Below are positions 43,227-51,807 of a DNA stretch of 64,000 bases, in pieces. Numbering within the stretch: position 1 is the stretch's first letter; every line of letters begins with the position of its first letter. The DNA is from Candidatus Cryptobacteroides onthequi. GTDB lineage: Bacteria > Bacteroidota > Bacteroidia > Bacteroidales > UBA932. The stretch lies in the NCBI GenBank assembly GCA_018066125.1, contig JAGHSA010000062.1:1-64000 (forward strand), given 5' to 3'. The notes under the pieces are model-generated. The model was not told the DNA's origin. It was given only the letters and a program-made list of their open reading frames with translations, and made no database searches. The translations under genes were made by a program, and so were the position numbers.

Positions 43227-44339
43227 ATGGAAAAGGAAAGAATAGTATTTGCAGACTGGCTCAGAGTGCTTGCATGCTTCCTGGTGATGCTCGTACATGC
43301 AGCTGAGAATTTCTACGCAGCCGATGCCTCCGGCCTCGCCGGCAATGTATCGATGCTCGCGAACGAAGCCAACCGCTTCTGGGTGGCGTTCTATGACGGA
43401 TTCTGCGGAAGGACCTGCGTACCTCTGTTCATGCTGCTTTCAGCTTTCCTGCTGGTCCCGATGAAACCGGGCGTGACCATGACGGGATTCTACCGCAGGC
43501 GCTTCATGCGCATACTGCCTCCCGTCATTGTATTCATGTTCATCTACTGCCTGCTCCCTCTCGCATGGGGTGCCATGAGCTGGGAACAGTCCAAGACCGA
43601 CCTGATGATGCTTCCATGGAACTTCCCGTCTATGGCAGGGCACCTCTGGTTCATCTATCCACTGATAAGTCTGTACCTGATAATACCTGTAGTGTCACCC
43701 TGGCTCGAAAGGTCATCTGCAAAGGACGAACTCATCTTCCTCGGTCTGTTCGCAGTATCCACATTCATCCCGTTCATTCACAGATTCATCACTTCCGAGC
43801 TCTGGGGCGAATGCTTCTGGAACGGTTTCACCATGCTGTGGTATTGTTCCGGCTATCTGGGATATCTCGTACTTGCCCATTTCATCCGTTTCCACCTCAG
43901 CTGGAGCAAAGGCAAGAGACTCTCTATCGGTGCAGCCGCACTGCTCATAGGATCCGCTTTCACGGGATGGGCATTCTGGTTCAAAGGCGTGCCGGGGCAG
44001 CTTATCGATACTCCGATGCTCGAATGGGCATGGGAGTTCTGCACACCGAATGTTCTCCTGGCGACTTTCGGAATGTTTCTGATGTTCAGCACAATTGAAA
44101 GGAAGCAGAGTCCCCGCATCATAGGAGAACTCTCAAGGCTCTCTTTCGGCATGTACCTGATGCATCTGCTCTTCCTTGCGCCAATAGCCAAGATGGTAAT
44201 CGGCGGGAACGTTGCAGAGCCTCTCATACCGGTATGGCTTGCCATCCCGGTGATTGCGGTCAGCACTTTCGCATGCTGCAGCGTCACAGCCAAGATCATA
44301 TCTTTCATCCCCGGAAGCAAATATATCATCGGAGCATAG
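43227..44339 (+). CDS. Acyltransferase family 3 membrane protein
   Basis: A 370-residue integral membrane acyltransferase (OafB/OatA/WecH-like) that transfers acetyl or other acyl groups to sugars. The family opening FADWLRVLACFLVMLVHAAENF places the conserved His in the first membrane helix, and RRFMRILPP follows near residue 90. About ten membrane segments span the rest. It begins 1 bp after the preceding stop and lies 4 bp before the racemase-like gene. The acyl acceptor may be the cell-surface or periplasmic molecule handled by its operon partners; this is inference. Confidence 0.88.
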   Translation: MEKERIVFADWLRVLACFLVMLVHAAENFYAADASGLAGNVSMLANEANRFWVAFYDGFCGRTCVPLFMLLSAFLLVPMKPGVTMTGFYRRRFMRILPPVIVFMFIYCLLPLAWGAMSWEQSKTDLMMLPWNFPSMAGHLWFIYPLISLYLIIPVVSPWLERSSAKDELIFLGLFAVSTFIPFIHRFITSELWGECFWNGFTMLWYCSGYLGYLVLAHFIRFHLSWSKGKRLSIGAAALLIGSAFTGWAFWFKGVPGQLIDTPMLEWAWEFCTPNVLLATFGMFLMFSTIERKQSPRIIGELSRLSFGMYLMHLLFLAPIAKMVIGGNVAEPLIPVWLAIPVIAVSTFACCSVTAKIISFIPGSKYIIGA

Positions 44340-44343
44340 ATCA

Positions 44344-45726
44344 ATGAAAGCAAGTTTCAGATTTATCGCGGCTCTGTCCGCACTCGTACTTCTCGGTGTA
44401 TCATGCAAGCCGAAGTGCGACAACATCGCCATCATAGACAAGGCGCTCAATGACAAGGAATCAGCATTCTATGCAGACTTCAAGTCATACCCCAAGACCC
44501 TGGCAGAACTCCCTATCGGGGTATTCGACAGCGGCACCGGCGGACTCACGGTTCTCGAGAAATTCCTGGAGATGCCGGAATACAACGGAGAAGATTTCGT
44601 ATATCTCGCCGACCAGGCCAACATGCCATACGGACGCTACGACGCCTGCGGCAAGTCCGACTATCTCCGTGAGCTTGTTGTCAAAGATGCACTCTTCCTG
44701 CTCGGAAGGCCTGTGAAGATCATCGTGATAGGATGCAACACAGCCACAGCATACGGCCTGGGAAGCGTCAGGAGCATGCTCGAACAGAGCAAGACCGGAG
44801 TCAAGGTGATAGGTGTCATCAATGCCGGAGTCAAGGCCACTCTCGATCAGATAGGCTCCAGTCTGGACAGCTGCGCCATCGGAGTCCTGGCTACCCCGGG
44901 CACCATAGCTTCCGGAGCGTATGAGCGCACCATCAAGGAGGAGTGCAGGAACCGCGGCATGAGACATGAGACAGTGGTGACAAACCAGAAAGGCTACGGC
45001 TTTGCCGAGGCCGTGGACGCAGAGCCGGACTTTGTCGACAAGTCTCTCACCTCTCCGCGTGCATCGTATCTCGGGCCTCATTTCGGCGACGGTGACGCAG
45101 ACATCAGGCGTGAACTGCTCCCGGCATACAATTTCGATATGGACGGTGTGCTCTTCACCACTGCCGACGACGGCAGTTTCGAGGAGTTCCAGCTCAACGA
45201 TGCATCCAATTATGCACGTTTCAATCTCGTGTCACTTGTCGAGCGCCACAGGCAGAGCGGCAGCACACTCCCGATCAAGGCCATCATCATGGGATGCACC
45301 CACTACCCTTTCGCTCTCGAGACCATGAAAGAGTCCGTGGAGCATCTGCGCAGCCTCTGCATTGACGGAGAGTACCCATACAGGGACATACTGTGCGAAG
45401 ACCTCATCTTCATCGATCCGGCAGCATACACCGCTCTCGAATGCTATTATGAACTGTTCCACGACGGCAATCTCTCCTCCGGCAGCGATCCTGCCACCGT
45501 CAGCGCCTACATCTCCGTTCCTGCACCTGGCCTCGACCCATCGTGCCTGACAGAAACTGGAGCACTGAGCTACGACTTCAAATACGGTCGTGAAACCGGC
45601 ACAGAAGACATAAGCACCATACAGGTGCCGTTCAGCAAAGACAATGTGGACGCCGCCACACGTGAACGCATCCACAGGCTGCTGCCTCTCTCATACGACG
45701 CCATCAAGACCATTCAGGATAAATGA
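44344..45726 (+). CDS. Exported glutamate-racemase-like lipoprotein
   Basis: A 460-residue protein in which the Asp/Glu racemase fold follows a lipoprotein signal peptide (lipobox GVSC, Cys21). Cytoplasmic MurI is about 260-290 residues; this one is longer and exported. The MurI hallmarks are intact: GVFDSGTGGLTVLEKF near residue 58, catalytic Cys131 in GCNTATA and Cys318 in GCTHYPF. TPGTIASGAYERTI matches the MurI substrate loop. Start 44344 is chosen because it gives the lipobox; the frame upstream is spurious. The fourth operon member begins 1 bp later. Extracytoplasmic racemisation of an acidic amino acid or peptide residue is inferred. Confidence 0.75.
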   Translation: MKASFRFIAALSALVLLGVSCKPKCDNIAIIDKALNDKESAFYADFKSYPKTLAELPIGVFDSGTGGLTVLEKFLEMPEYNGEDFVYLADQANMPYGRYDACGKSDYLRELVVKDALFLLGRPVKIIVIGCNTATAYGLGSVRSMLEQSKTGVKVIGVINAGVKATLDQIGSSLDSCAIGVLATPGTIASGAYERTIKEECRNRGMRHETVVTNQKGYGFAEAVDAEPDFVDKSLTSPRASYLGPHFGDGDADIRRELLPAYNFDMDGVLFTTADDGSFEEFQLNDASNYARFNLVSLVERHRQSGSTLPIKAIIMGCTHYPFALETMKESVEHLRSLCIDGEYPYRDILCEDLIFIDPAAYTALECYYELFHDGNLSSGSDPATVSAYISVPAPGLDPSCLTETGALSYDFKYGRETGTEDISTIQVPFSKDNVDAATRERIHRLLPLSYDAIKTIQDK

Positions 45727-45727
45727 T

Positions 45728-46861
45728 ATGAAACAGCTTTGCACCCTCGCCGTTGCGCTGGCTTTAACTTGCATGGGAGCAGCCGGCATCTCTGCGCAGA
45801 CCACACCGTCGCAGATGCGCAGAATCACAATTGACCAGATAAGGTACTCCCACATGGGAGAGCTGATCATAGACAGGAAAGGCAACTGCTATGCTTCATT
45901 CCTCCAGAATTACGGAGACGGTTCCGAGATGCTCAGATCAGAGACCAGCGAGGTGACTCTCGCATGCTTCCCGCTCTCCAGAGTCATGGCAGAAGACTTC
46001 AGACCGGAGAAAGACATCACTTATCACCGCATCGGAGGCCTTGGAGACACATTCCTCGGACAGAAAGCCGGTTCGATATTCAAGGACAACTCCATGTGCA
46101 TGGAAGGTGACATCATCCACATCACCTTCCAGTTCCTGCCTGAAAACGACGATATCGCGCATCTCTACAAGACAGACTACAATGTCAAGACCAAGAGTTT
46201 CTCCGGCGAGGAGGAATGCATGATCAGCTACAAGGGCACGGTCGAGCCATTCACCATCAAGGCTGTCAGCCGTATCATCGAGAGCGAAGGCGGAGTGCCG
46301 CCACAGATCAAGGACAACATACTCGAGCTTGTATCACGCTGGAGCAGGTACAAGGGATGGTGGTATGGAACGCTGGCATGCGCCGGCGAGACAGGAAGCA
46401 ACGGAATTGCAGTCAGGACGAAAGATTTCAAGGTGATGGAATACGTGGCAATGCCTCCATTCAACAAGGATGGAATGGCAGAGGTATCATCCATCATCAA
46501 GGACGGCAGGCTCTACGTGGCGTGCAGGCAGAACTACGGCATATTCAATCTCCTGCTATCATACTATGACCTGAAGAAAGGTGAATGGGGTCCTGTCACC
46601 ACCATACACGACGGTAACTCGCGTCCATGGTTCTTCACACAGGGCAGGCATCTCTATCTGATGAATACTCCGGACAAGCCGCGCAAATATATAGACATCT
46701 CAGAGGTCAGCATAGACAGATCATCCGGAGATGCCATCGCCGTGAACAAGATCGCCACACTGCAGGACTGCGGATTCTACTATGCCACAGCCTCCCACCG
46801 CGGCCAGACCTATATGGTCACGACCCTCAATACCGAGTCATTCGGACCACTGGATTTCTGA
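45728..46861 (+). CDS. Secreted BNR/sialidase-superfamily beta-propeller protein
   Basis: A 377-residue protein with a signal peptide (about 1-24, ending ISAQ). The beta-rich body has propeller-like strands, for example GLGDTFLGQKAGSIFKDNSM and SRPWFFTQGRHLYLMNTP, as in secreted BNR-type proteins of unknown function. Clear Asp-box motifs are not visible, so sialidase activity is not claimed. The ATG overlaps nothing but follows the racemase stop by 1 bp. Last gene of the operon. Confidence 0.6.
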   Translation: MKQLCTLAVALALTCMGAAGISAQTTPSQMRRITIDQIRYSHMGELIIDRKGNCYASFLQNYGDGSEMLRSETSEVTLACFPLSRVMAEDFRPEKDITYHRIGGLGDTFLGQKAGSIFKDNSMCMEGDIIHITFQFLPENDDIAHLYKTDYNVKTKSFSGEEECMISYKGTVEPFTIKAVSRIIESEGGVPPQIKDNILELVSRWSRYKGWWYGTLACAGETGSNGIAVRTKDFKVMEYVAMPPFNKDGMAEVSSIIKDGRLYVACRQNYGIFNLLLSYYDLKKGEWGPVTTIHDGNSRPWFFTQGRHLYLMNTPDKPRKYIDISEVSIDRSSGDAIAVNKIATLQDCGFYYATASHRGQTYMVTTLNTESFGPLDF

Positions 46862-46866
46862 CAGGC

Positions 46867-46886
46867 GGCAAGGCTCAGGCCTTGCC
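46867..46886. terminator. Hairpin between converging genes
   Basis: GGCAAGGC, loop TCAG and GCCTTGCC form an 8-bp perfect stem that overlaps the stop of the minus-strand dehydrogenase. The T-run after it is short, so its strength as a terminator is uncertain. Confidence 0.4.
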
Positions 46887-49610
46887 ATTTGTATGTCCGT
46901 TGACCAGATAGACTATGGACATATAGTCTATGCCGGAATTGGTTTTGAGGCCGATCTCGCAGGTGCGGCTGTTGGAATATCCCGCCGAGGCATCCTTCAC
47001 CTGGTCACGCAGCTTGCGGAGGGCCCACTTGTTCAGCTCCGGATGGGTCATGCCCTTGTCCCCAGCAAATCCGCAGCAGCCCACACCCTCAGGCACGATA
47101 ACCTTTGAAGAGCAGAGCCCGGCAAGATCCACAAACATCTTCTCCAGCTTCATGAGCCTCGAAGAGCAGGTCACATGTATGGCCACAGGCTCATCGGTGC
47201 GGGTGAATTCAAGCCTGTCGCGCAGGAACTTCCATATGAACTCCACAGGCTCATACATATCAACTCCGCTTATCTTCCTGCGCATGCGGTGCAGACACGG
47301 GCTCTGGTCGCAGAGCACAGGATACTTCCCTCCTTCAGATGCCTCCAGGAGCGCCTTCTGGAGTTCGGCAGACTTGCGGTCGGCCACATCAGGCATACCC
47401 TTGCTCTCCCAGATGGTGCCGCAGCAGAGCGCTTCCATATTTTCAGGGAAAATCACATCGTATCCGGCCTTGTCGAGAAGCGCCTTCATCTCTTCCACCA
47501 AAGGTGCCTTGCCCTCCGGGCCACCCATCATCTGATTGAAGCAGCTTGGGAAATACACCACCTTCAGACGGCCGCGCTGCTCCGGCTGCGACTTGATACG
47601 GTACGGCTTGGGCATTGCAGGGGTCCACAGAGGTATGCCGAGGCTGTCGTGAAGACCCGAGCAGAGACTTCCCATCGTCTTGTTTCCGAGGACGGCACGT
47701 CCGAGCTCCGCGGCACCGAGCACAGTCCTTATGGCATTCTTGGTCCCCGCAAAGTGACCGGCGGCCATATTCCACCCTGCCCTGGCAGTTCCTCCGATGA
47801 GCTGGCGCCTGATCTCGTGCGTCATGTCGGCTACATTGATATGCATAGGGCAGGAAGTCGAGCACAGTCCGTCTGCCGCACATGTATCCACGCCCGGATA
47901 CCTGTACTGCTTCATCAGTTCCTCCCTGCGCTCAGGCGATGACTGGGCCATCTCCCTCATCAGGGCGACTCTGGTCCTCGAGGACATGGTGAGTCCGCAG
48001 CTGACACAGTTCACCTCGCAGAATCCGCATTCGATACACTTGTTGATATTTCTGTATGCACTCAGCGTCTCCTCATCTGCACCTTCCGCCGGCTTGAGCA
48101 CCGGCAGTGCCTTGAGGTTGCGGACATAGCACTCCGGATCGTCGTTGAAGATCACGCCCGGGTTGAGTATTCCCTTCGGATCGAAGAGGGCCTTCACTCT
48201 CTTCATCACGGCGAATGCCCTGCTCCCCCACTCATATTCCACGAACGGGGCCATATTGCGGCCGGTGCCGTGCTCAGCCTTGAGCGAGCCGCGGTACTTG
48301 CCTACAACCATCTCCGCCACATCCCTGAGCATGTCCTTGTAGCGCTGCACCTGAGCCTCATTCTCAAAGCTCTGGTTTATGATGAAATGGAAGTTGCCTT
48401 CCAATGCGTGTCCGTAGATGCACGAGTCCTCATATCCGTGACGGTCGAGCAGTGCGGAGAGGTCGGCGGTAGCCTGCGGCAAGTCCTCGATATGGAATGC
48501 CACATCCTCAATGAGGCAGGTCGTACCCTCCTTGCGCATGCCTCCCACAGTCGGGAATATGCCTGAGCGGATGGCCCAGTAGCGGGAAGTCACCTCCGGA
48601 TCGCTGGAGAAGCTTACGCCCGTCACAGGACGGAATGGCTCCAGCACCGCTTCGACCGCTCTCTTGCGGTCCTCAAGCTCTTCCACCGAAGCGCCTGTCA
48701 CCTCGATGAGCACGGCGGTGTCAGCTGTCATATCGCCGACAGACTGGAGTGAACGGTAGTCCAGGAGCTCAGCGGCATTGATGGCGAGGGCCTTTATGGC
48801 CACGACAGCCCTGGCTGCTTCGGTTATGCTGCCGAAATACACCATGGCGCTGGCCTTGAATGCAGGAAGCGGCACGGTGCGCATTGTCACCTCGCTCATG
48901 AACGCCAGAGTGCCTTCCGAGCCCACCAGCAGGTGCGCGATGATGTCGAAAGGATCGTCATGCTCCACGAACGGGAGAATGTTGAGTCCGGTGACATTCT
49001 TTATGGAATATTTGTATCTGATGAGTTCCGACAATTCCTCATCTGCGCGGACGGCATCCCTGACAGCGCTTATCTCCCTGATGAACTCCGGATGTGAGGC
49101 CTCGAATGCTCTTCTGCTCTCGGAATCACCGGTATCGAGTACCGTACCGTCGGACAGCACCATCCGGGCCGAAATCATCATGCGGTCACTGTTGGCATGG
49201 GTGCCGCAGCTCATTCCCGATGCGTTGTTCATCACTATGCCGCCGACCATGCAGCTCCCGATAGAAGCCGGATCCGGACCGAACTTGACTCCGTATGGCG
49301 CCAGAATACGGTTGACTCTGGCCCCGACGATGCCTGGCTGGAGAGTCACCATGCCGCCGTCATCCGAGACCTTGTATGCCTCCCAGTTCTTGCCTGCAAC
49401 CACCAGCCACGAATCGGTCAGAGACTGTCCCGAAAGGCTTGTGCCGGCCGCACGGAAAGTCACGGGAGTCCCTGTGCGGTATGCCTCACGCAGGATGGCA
49501 GAAACATCCGCTTCATTTTCTGTGCGGAAAACACGGGTTGGGACCATACGGTAGAAGCTCGCATCCGTACCCCATGCGAACCTCATCAATTCGTCTGTAT
49601 ATATCTTCAT
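46875..49610 (-). CDS. FAD-linked and Fe-S D-2-hydroxyacid dehydrogenase
   Basis: A 911-residue fusion of a GlcD-like and a GlcF-like half, as in D-lactate or D-2-hydroxyglutarate dehydrogenases that feed electrons to quinone. It has an FAD_binding_4 domain (about 20-220; AAGTSLSGQS, GSCMVGGIVMNNASG) and an FAD-oxidase C-domain (about 230-500) with GHALEGNFHF. Ferredoxin cysteines are CIECGFCEVNC and CSTSCPMHI, and CCG domains carry FPSCFNQMMGG, CCGTIW and GCCGFAGDKG. Start 49610 is used; the longer form would need a TTG lying inside the -7 element. It is divergent from a TetR-type regulator. D-lactate is the likely substrate, not proven. Confidence 0.87.
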   Translation of the reverse strand: MKIYTDELMRFAWGTDASFYRMVPTRVFRTENEADVSAILREAYRTGTPVTFRAAGTSLSGQSLTDSWLVVAGKNWEAYKVSDDGGMVTLQPGIVGARVNRILAPYGVKFGPDPASIGSCMVGGIVMNNASGMSCGTHANSDRMMISARMVLSDGTVLDTGDSESRRAFEASHPEFIREISAVRDAVRADEELSELIRYKYSIKNVTGLNILPFVEHDDPFDIIAHLLVGSEGTLAFMSEVTMRTVPLPAFKASAMVYFGSITEAARAVVAIKALAINAAELLDYRSLQSVGDMTADTAVLIEVTGASVEELEDRKRAVEAVLEPFRPVTGVSFSSDPEVTSRYWAIRSGIFPTVGGMRKEGTTCLIEDVAFHIEDLPQATADLSALLDRHGYEDSCIYGHALEGNFHFIINQSFENEAQVQRYKDMLRDVAEMVVGKYRGSLKAEHGTGRNMAPFVEYEWGSRAFAVMKRVKALFDPKGILNPGVIFNDDPECYVRNLKALPVLKPAEGADEETLSAYRNINKCIECGFCEVNCVSCGLTMSSRTRVALMREMAQSSPERREELMKQYRYPGVDTCAADGLCSTSCPMHINVADMTHEIRRQLIGGTARAGWNMAAGHFAGTKNAIRTVLGAAELGRAVLGNKTMGSLCSGLHDSLGIPLWTPAMPKPYRIKSQPEQRGRLKVVYFPSCFNQMMGGPEGKAPLVEEMKALLDKAGYDVIFPENMEALCCGTIWESKGMPDVADRKSAELQKALLEASEGGKYPVLCDQSPCLHRMRRKISGVDMYEPVEFIWKFLRDRLEFTRTDEPVAIHVTCSSRLMKLEKMFVDLAGLCSSKVIVPEGVGCCGFAGDKGMTHPELNKWALRKLRDQVKDASAGYSNSRTCEIGLKTNSGIDYMSIVYLVNGHTNGKA

Positions 49611-49634
49611 CGATGTCAGGAGCGTTTTGTCAAT

Positions 49635-49642
49635 CAAAGATA
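49635..49642 (-). promoter_or_regulatory. -7 element of the dehydrogenase gene
   Basis: The minus strand reads TATCTTTG, 24 bp before the ATG at 49610, only 14 bp from the opposing -7 element of the regulator gene. Confidence 0.5.
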
Positions 49643-49656
49643 AAAAGAATTAATGT

Positions 49657-49664
49657 TATATTTG
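49657..49664 (+). promoter_or_regulatory. -7 element of the TetR-type regulator gene
   Basis: TATATTTG, 21 bp before the ATG at 49686. It lies downstream of the in-frame ATG at 49653, which is therefore not the start. Confidence 0.5.
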
Positions 49665-49685
49665 TTGGAAGAAGCATTTCGGCAT

Positions 49686-50300
49686 ATGGGAAGATCATCG
49701 AATTTCAACAGGGAGACTATCATCGAGGCGGGGCTCCAGCTTGTCAGGGAGCAGGGAGAAAGCGCTCTGACCGCCCGTACTCTAGGCAAGGCTCTGGGAT
49801 GCTCCACATCCCCGCTGTTCACAGTCTGCGGAAGCTTTGAAGACATCAGGATAGAGGTGAAGAAAGCAGCCACGCGCGTATTCACCGAATATGTGGAAGA
49901 CTCACTGAACTATGTGCCGGCATTCAAGGAATTCGGGATGAGGCTCGTAAAGTTTTCCATCGAGGAACCGAATCTGTACAAGATGATATTCCTGACACCG
50001 GGGAACAAGTCCCTCATCGCGAAACCGGACATCAGGGAATACATCGAAGCCATGAAAGACACATACGGCATCGATGACTCGCAGGTCAACATCCTTTTCG
50101 ACCAGGTGTGGACCTACGCATGCGGTCTGAGCGCACAGTGCCTCGCGGGAGTGGCAAGCTACACCGACGACGAGATAAGCGACAGGCTCAGCCGCCAGTT
50201 CACTTCCACCATCATATATCTCAAGTCCGGTGTCAAGACAGGCAACATCAAGCCAAGGCTCAGGAAAGAGGGCGAAAGTCCCGTCATGCCTCTTCCATAG
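49686..50300 (+). CDS. TetR/AcrR-type transcriptional regulator
   Basis: A 204-residue regulator. The N-terminal helix-turn-helix (about 10-55) is ETIIEAGLQLVREQGESALTA followed by RTLGKALGCSTSPLFTVCGS. The all-helical C-terminus is a ligand domain of the WHG type. The start at 49686 (MGRSSNFNR) is set by the -7 element. Its divergent partner is the D-2-hydroxyacid dehydrogenase, with -7 elements 14 bp apart, so it probably controls that gene and itself. Whether it also controls the downstream glycosidases (25-bp gap) is unclear. Confidence 0.82.
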   Translation: MGRSSNFNRETIIEAGLQLVREQGESALTARTLGKALGCSTSPLFTVCGSFEDIRIEVKKAATRVFTEYVEDSLNYVPAFKEFGMRLVKFSIEEPNLYKMIFLTPGNKSLIAKPDIREYIEAMKDTYGIDDSQVNILFDQVWTYACGLSAQCLAGVASYTDDEISDRLSRQFTSTIIYLKSGVKTGNIKPRLRKEGESPVMPLP

Positions 50301-50325
50301 ACACACCTTCAGACAAAAACCACCT

Positions 50326-51786
50326 ATGAAAAAAAGAATAAGCGTTTCTGCCCTGGGCTTCATCGTCCTGGCCATTTCATGCGTATCCATGTCTTCATGC
50401 TCGAGAGAAATCGAGGTCAATGAGAAGATCGCCCCGCTGCAGACAGATGCAGAGCTCATCGGCGTGCTTGCACCGAAGAGTCTGGCAGAGACTGACAATG
50501 ACCTCACCATCGGCTGTGAGACTCTGGACAGGGACTATGCAGACTATCACAAGTACAAGGAGTATCTCGAGCAGCTTGGAGTCAGGAAAATCCGTCTGAT
50601 GGCCGGATGGGCCAAGACCGAACAGGAAAAGGGTGTATATGACTTCGCATGGCTGGACTCCATAATCGACGACGCCGTGTCAAGAGGTCTGGAGCCATGG
50701 CTCGAGACGTCATACGGCAACCCCATATATGAGGGTGGCGGCACGAAATTCCTCGCGGGGGGCTGGCCGACTTCACCGGAGGCCATAGAGGCATGGGACC
50801 GCTGGGTGGAAGCCATGGCCGTCAGGTACAAGGGCAAAGTCCATGAATGGGAGATATGGAACGAGCCTGACATCAACAAGGACTTCAAGAAGGATGTCAG
50901 TTCCCAGGTCGATCTTCAGATACGCACCGCAGAGATCATCAGGCGCGTCGATCCGGAGGCAAAGATTGCCGGATTTGCCTGGGCCGGATGGAAGAAGGAA
51001 CTGTTCGAGCAGTGCATGACTCAGATACAGGGGCGTGGGAAGCTCGGCCTGTTCGATTGGATATCATATCACATCTACAGGTACAGACCTGAAGACATGT
51101 ATGAGCTCGTGGATCAGATGAGGGCGTCTCTGGACAATTTCTCCAAAGACATCATCCTTCGCCAGGGCGAGACTGGAGCACCGTCAAAGGGACATCTGGG
51201 AGGAGCTCTGTCAGAATATGAATGGTCCGAGATATCACAGGCAAAATGGGATCTCAGACGCATGCTCAGCGACCATGGAAAGGGCATAGCCACCACGGTT
51301 TTCAGCATCTCCGACATGAATTACCAGGACAAGGACCTGTTCTCCAAGAAAAACGTAAAGGGTATTCTGGAGACGGATGACGACAACAATATCCTGCGTC
51401 CAAAGCAGGCATATTACGCCATACAGAACCTTGTATCTGTGTATGACGCACTGGACAGGATCGTGAGTACTGAAGGCATAGAGCTGTCCGGCAATGATAC
51501 GGAATCTTCTTTCTCGATATACAGATTCCGGGATTCCGGAAAAGACATGGATTCCGTGGTGCTGTGGGAAGACTCATCCACCCCGGATGACTGCACGAAG
51601 GCCATCTCCATGGAGATCACGGTACCTGACGCTGCTCTCTCCCATCCGGTCTGCGTGGATGTCAGGACAGGCAATGTGTACAGGATCAGGTTCAAGAGAA
51701 AGGCCGGCGCATACGTTTTCTCCGGAGTTCCTGTCTATGATTCTCCAGTCATCATCACAGACAGGTCGCTTCTCAAGCTGAAATAG
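50326..51786 (+). CDS. Clan GH-A glycosidase-like lipoprotein (GH39-like)
   Basis: A 486-residue lipoprotein (lipobox SMSSC, Cys25) with a TIM barrel of the GH-A clan. The acid/base Glu180 is in WEIWNEPDI and the candidate nucleophile Glu282 is in RQGETGAPS, about 100 residues apart as expected. VRKIRLMAGWAKTEQEKGVYDF is a first-strand motif like that of GH39 and related enzymes. A short C-terminal beta domain follows. The substrate is not readable. It is followed after 21 bp by another lipoprotein with barrel-like sequence, and the two probably form one unit. Confidence 0.72.
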   Translation: MKKRISVSALGFIVLAISCVSMSSCSREIEVNEKIAPLQTDAELIGVLAPKSLAETDNDLTIGCETLDRDYADYHKYKEYLEQLGVRKIRLMAGWAKTEQEKGVYDFAWLDSIIDDAVSRGLEPWLETSYGNPIYEGGGTKFLAGGWPTSPEAIEAWDRWVEAMAVRYKGKVHEWEIWNEPDINKDFKKDVSSQVDLQIRTAEIIRRVDPEAKIAGFAWAGWKKELFEQCMTQIQGRGKLGLFDWISYHIYRYRPEDMYELVDQMRASLDNFSKDIILRQGETGAPSKGHLGGALSEYEWSEISQAKWDLRRMLSDHGKGIATTVFSISDMNYQDKDLFSKKNVKGILETDDDNNILRPKQAYYAIQNLVSVYDALDRIVSTEGIELSGNDTESSFSIYRFRDSGKDMDSVVLWEDSSTPDDCTKAISMEITVPDAALSHPVCVDVRTGNVYRIRFKRKAGAYVFSGVPVYDSPVIITDRSLLKLK

Positions 51787-51807
51787 AGGTCATCAATTTG
51801 AGTCAAA

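Noticed and set aside
45728..46861. Sialidase
   Set aside because: Propeller-like strands are present, but no clear Asp-boxes or arginine triad were seen.
47175..47942. 255-codon plus-strand frame inside the dehydrogenase gene
   Set aside because: It lies within the conserved Fe-S and CCG region of the minus-strand gene; arginine/histidine-rich shadow composition.
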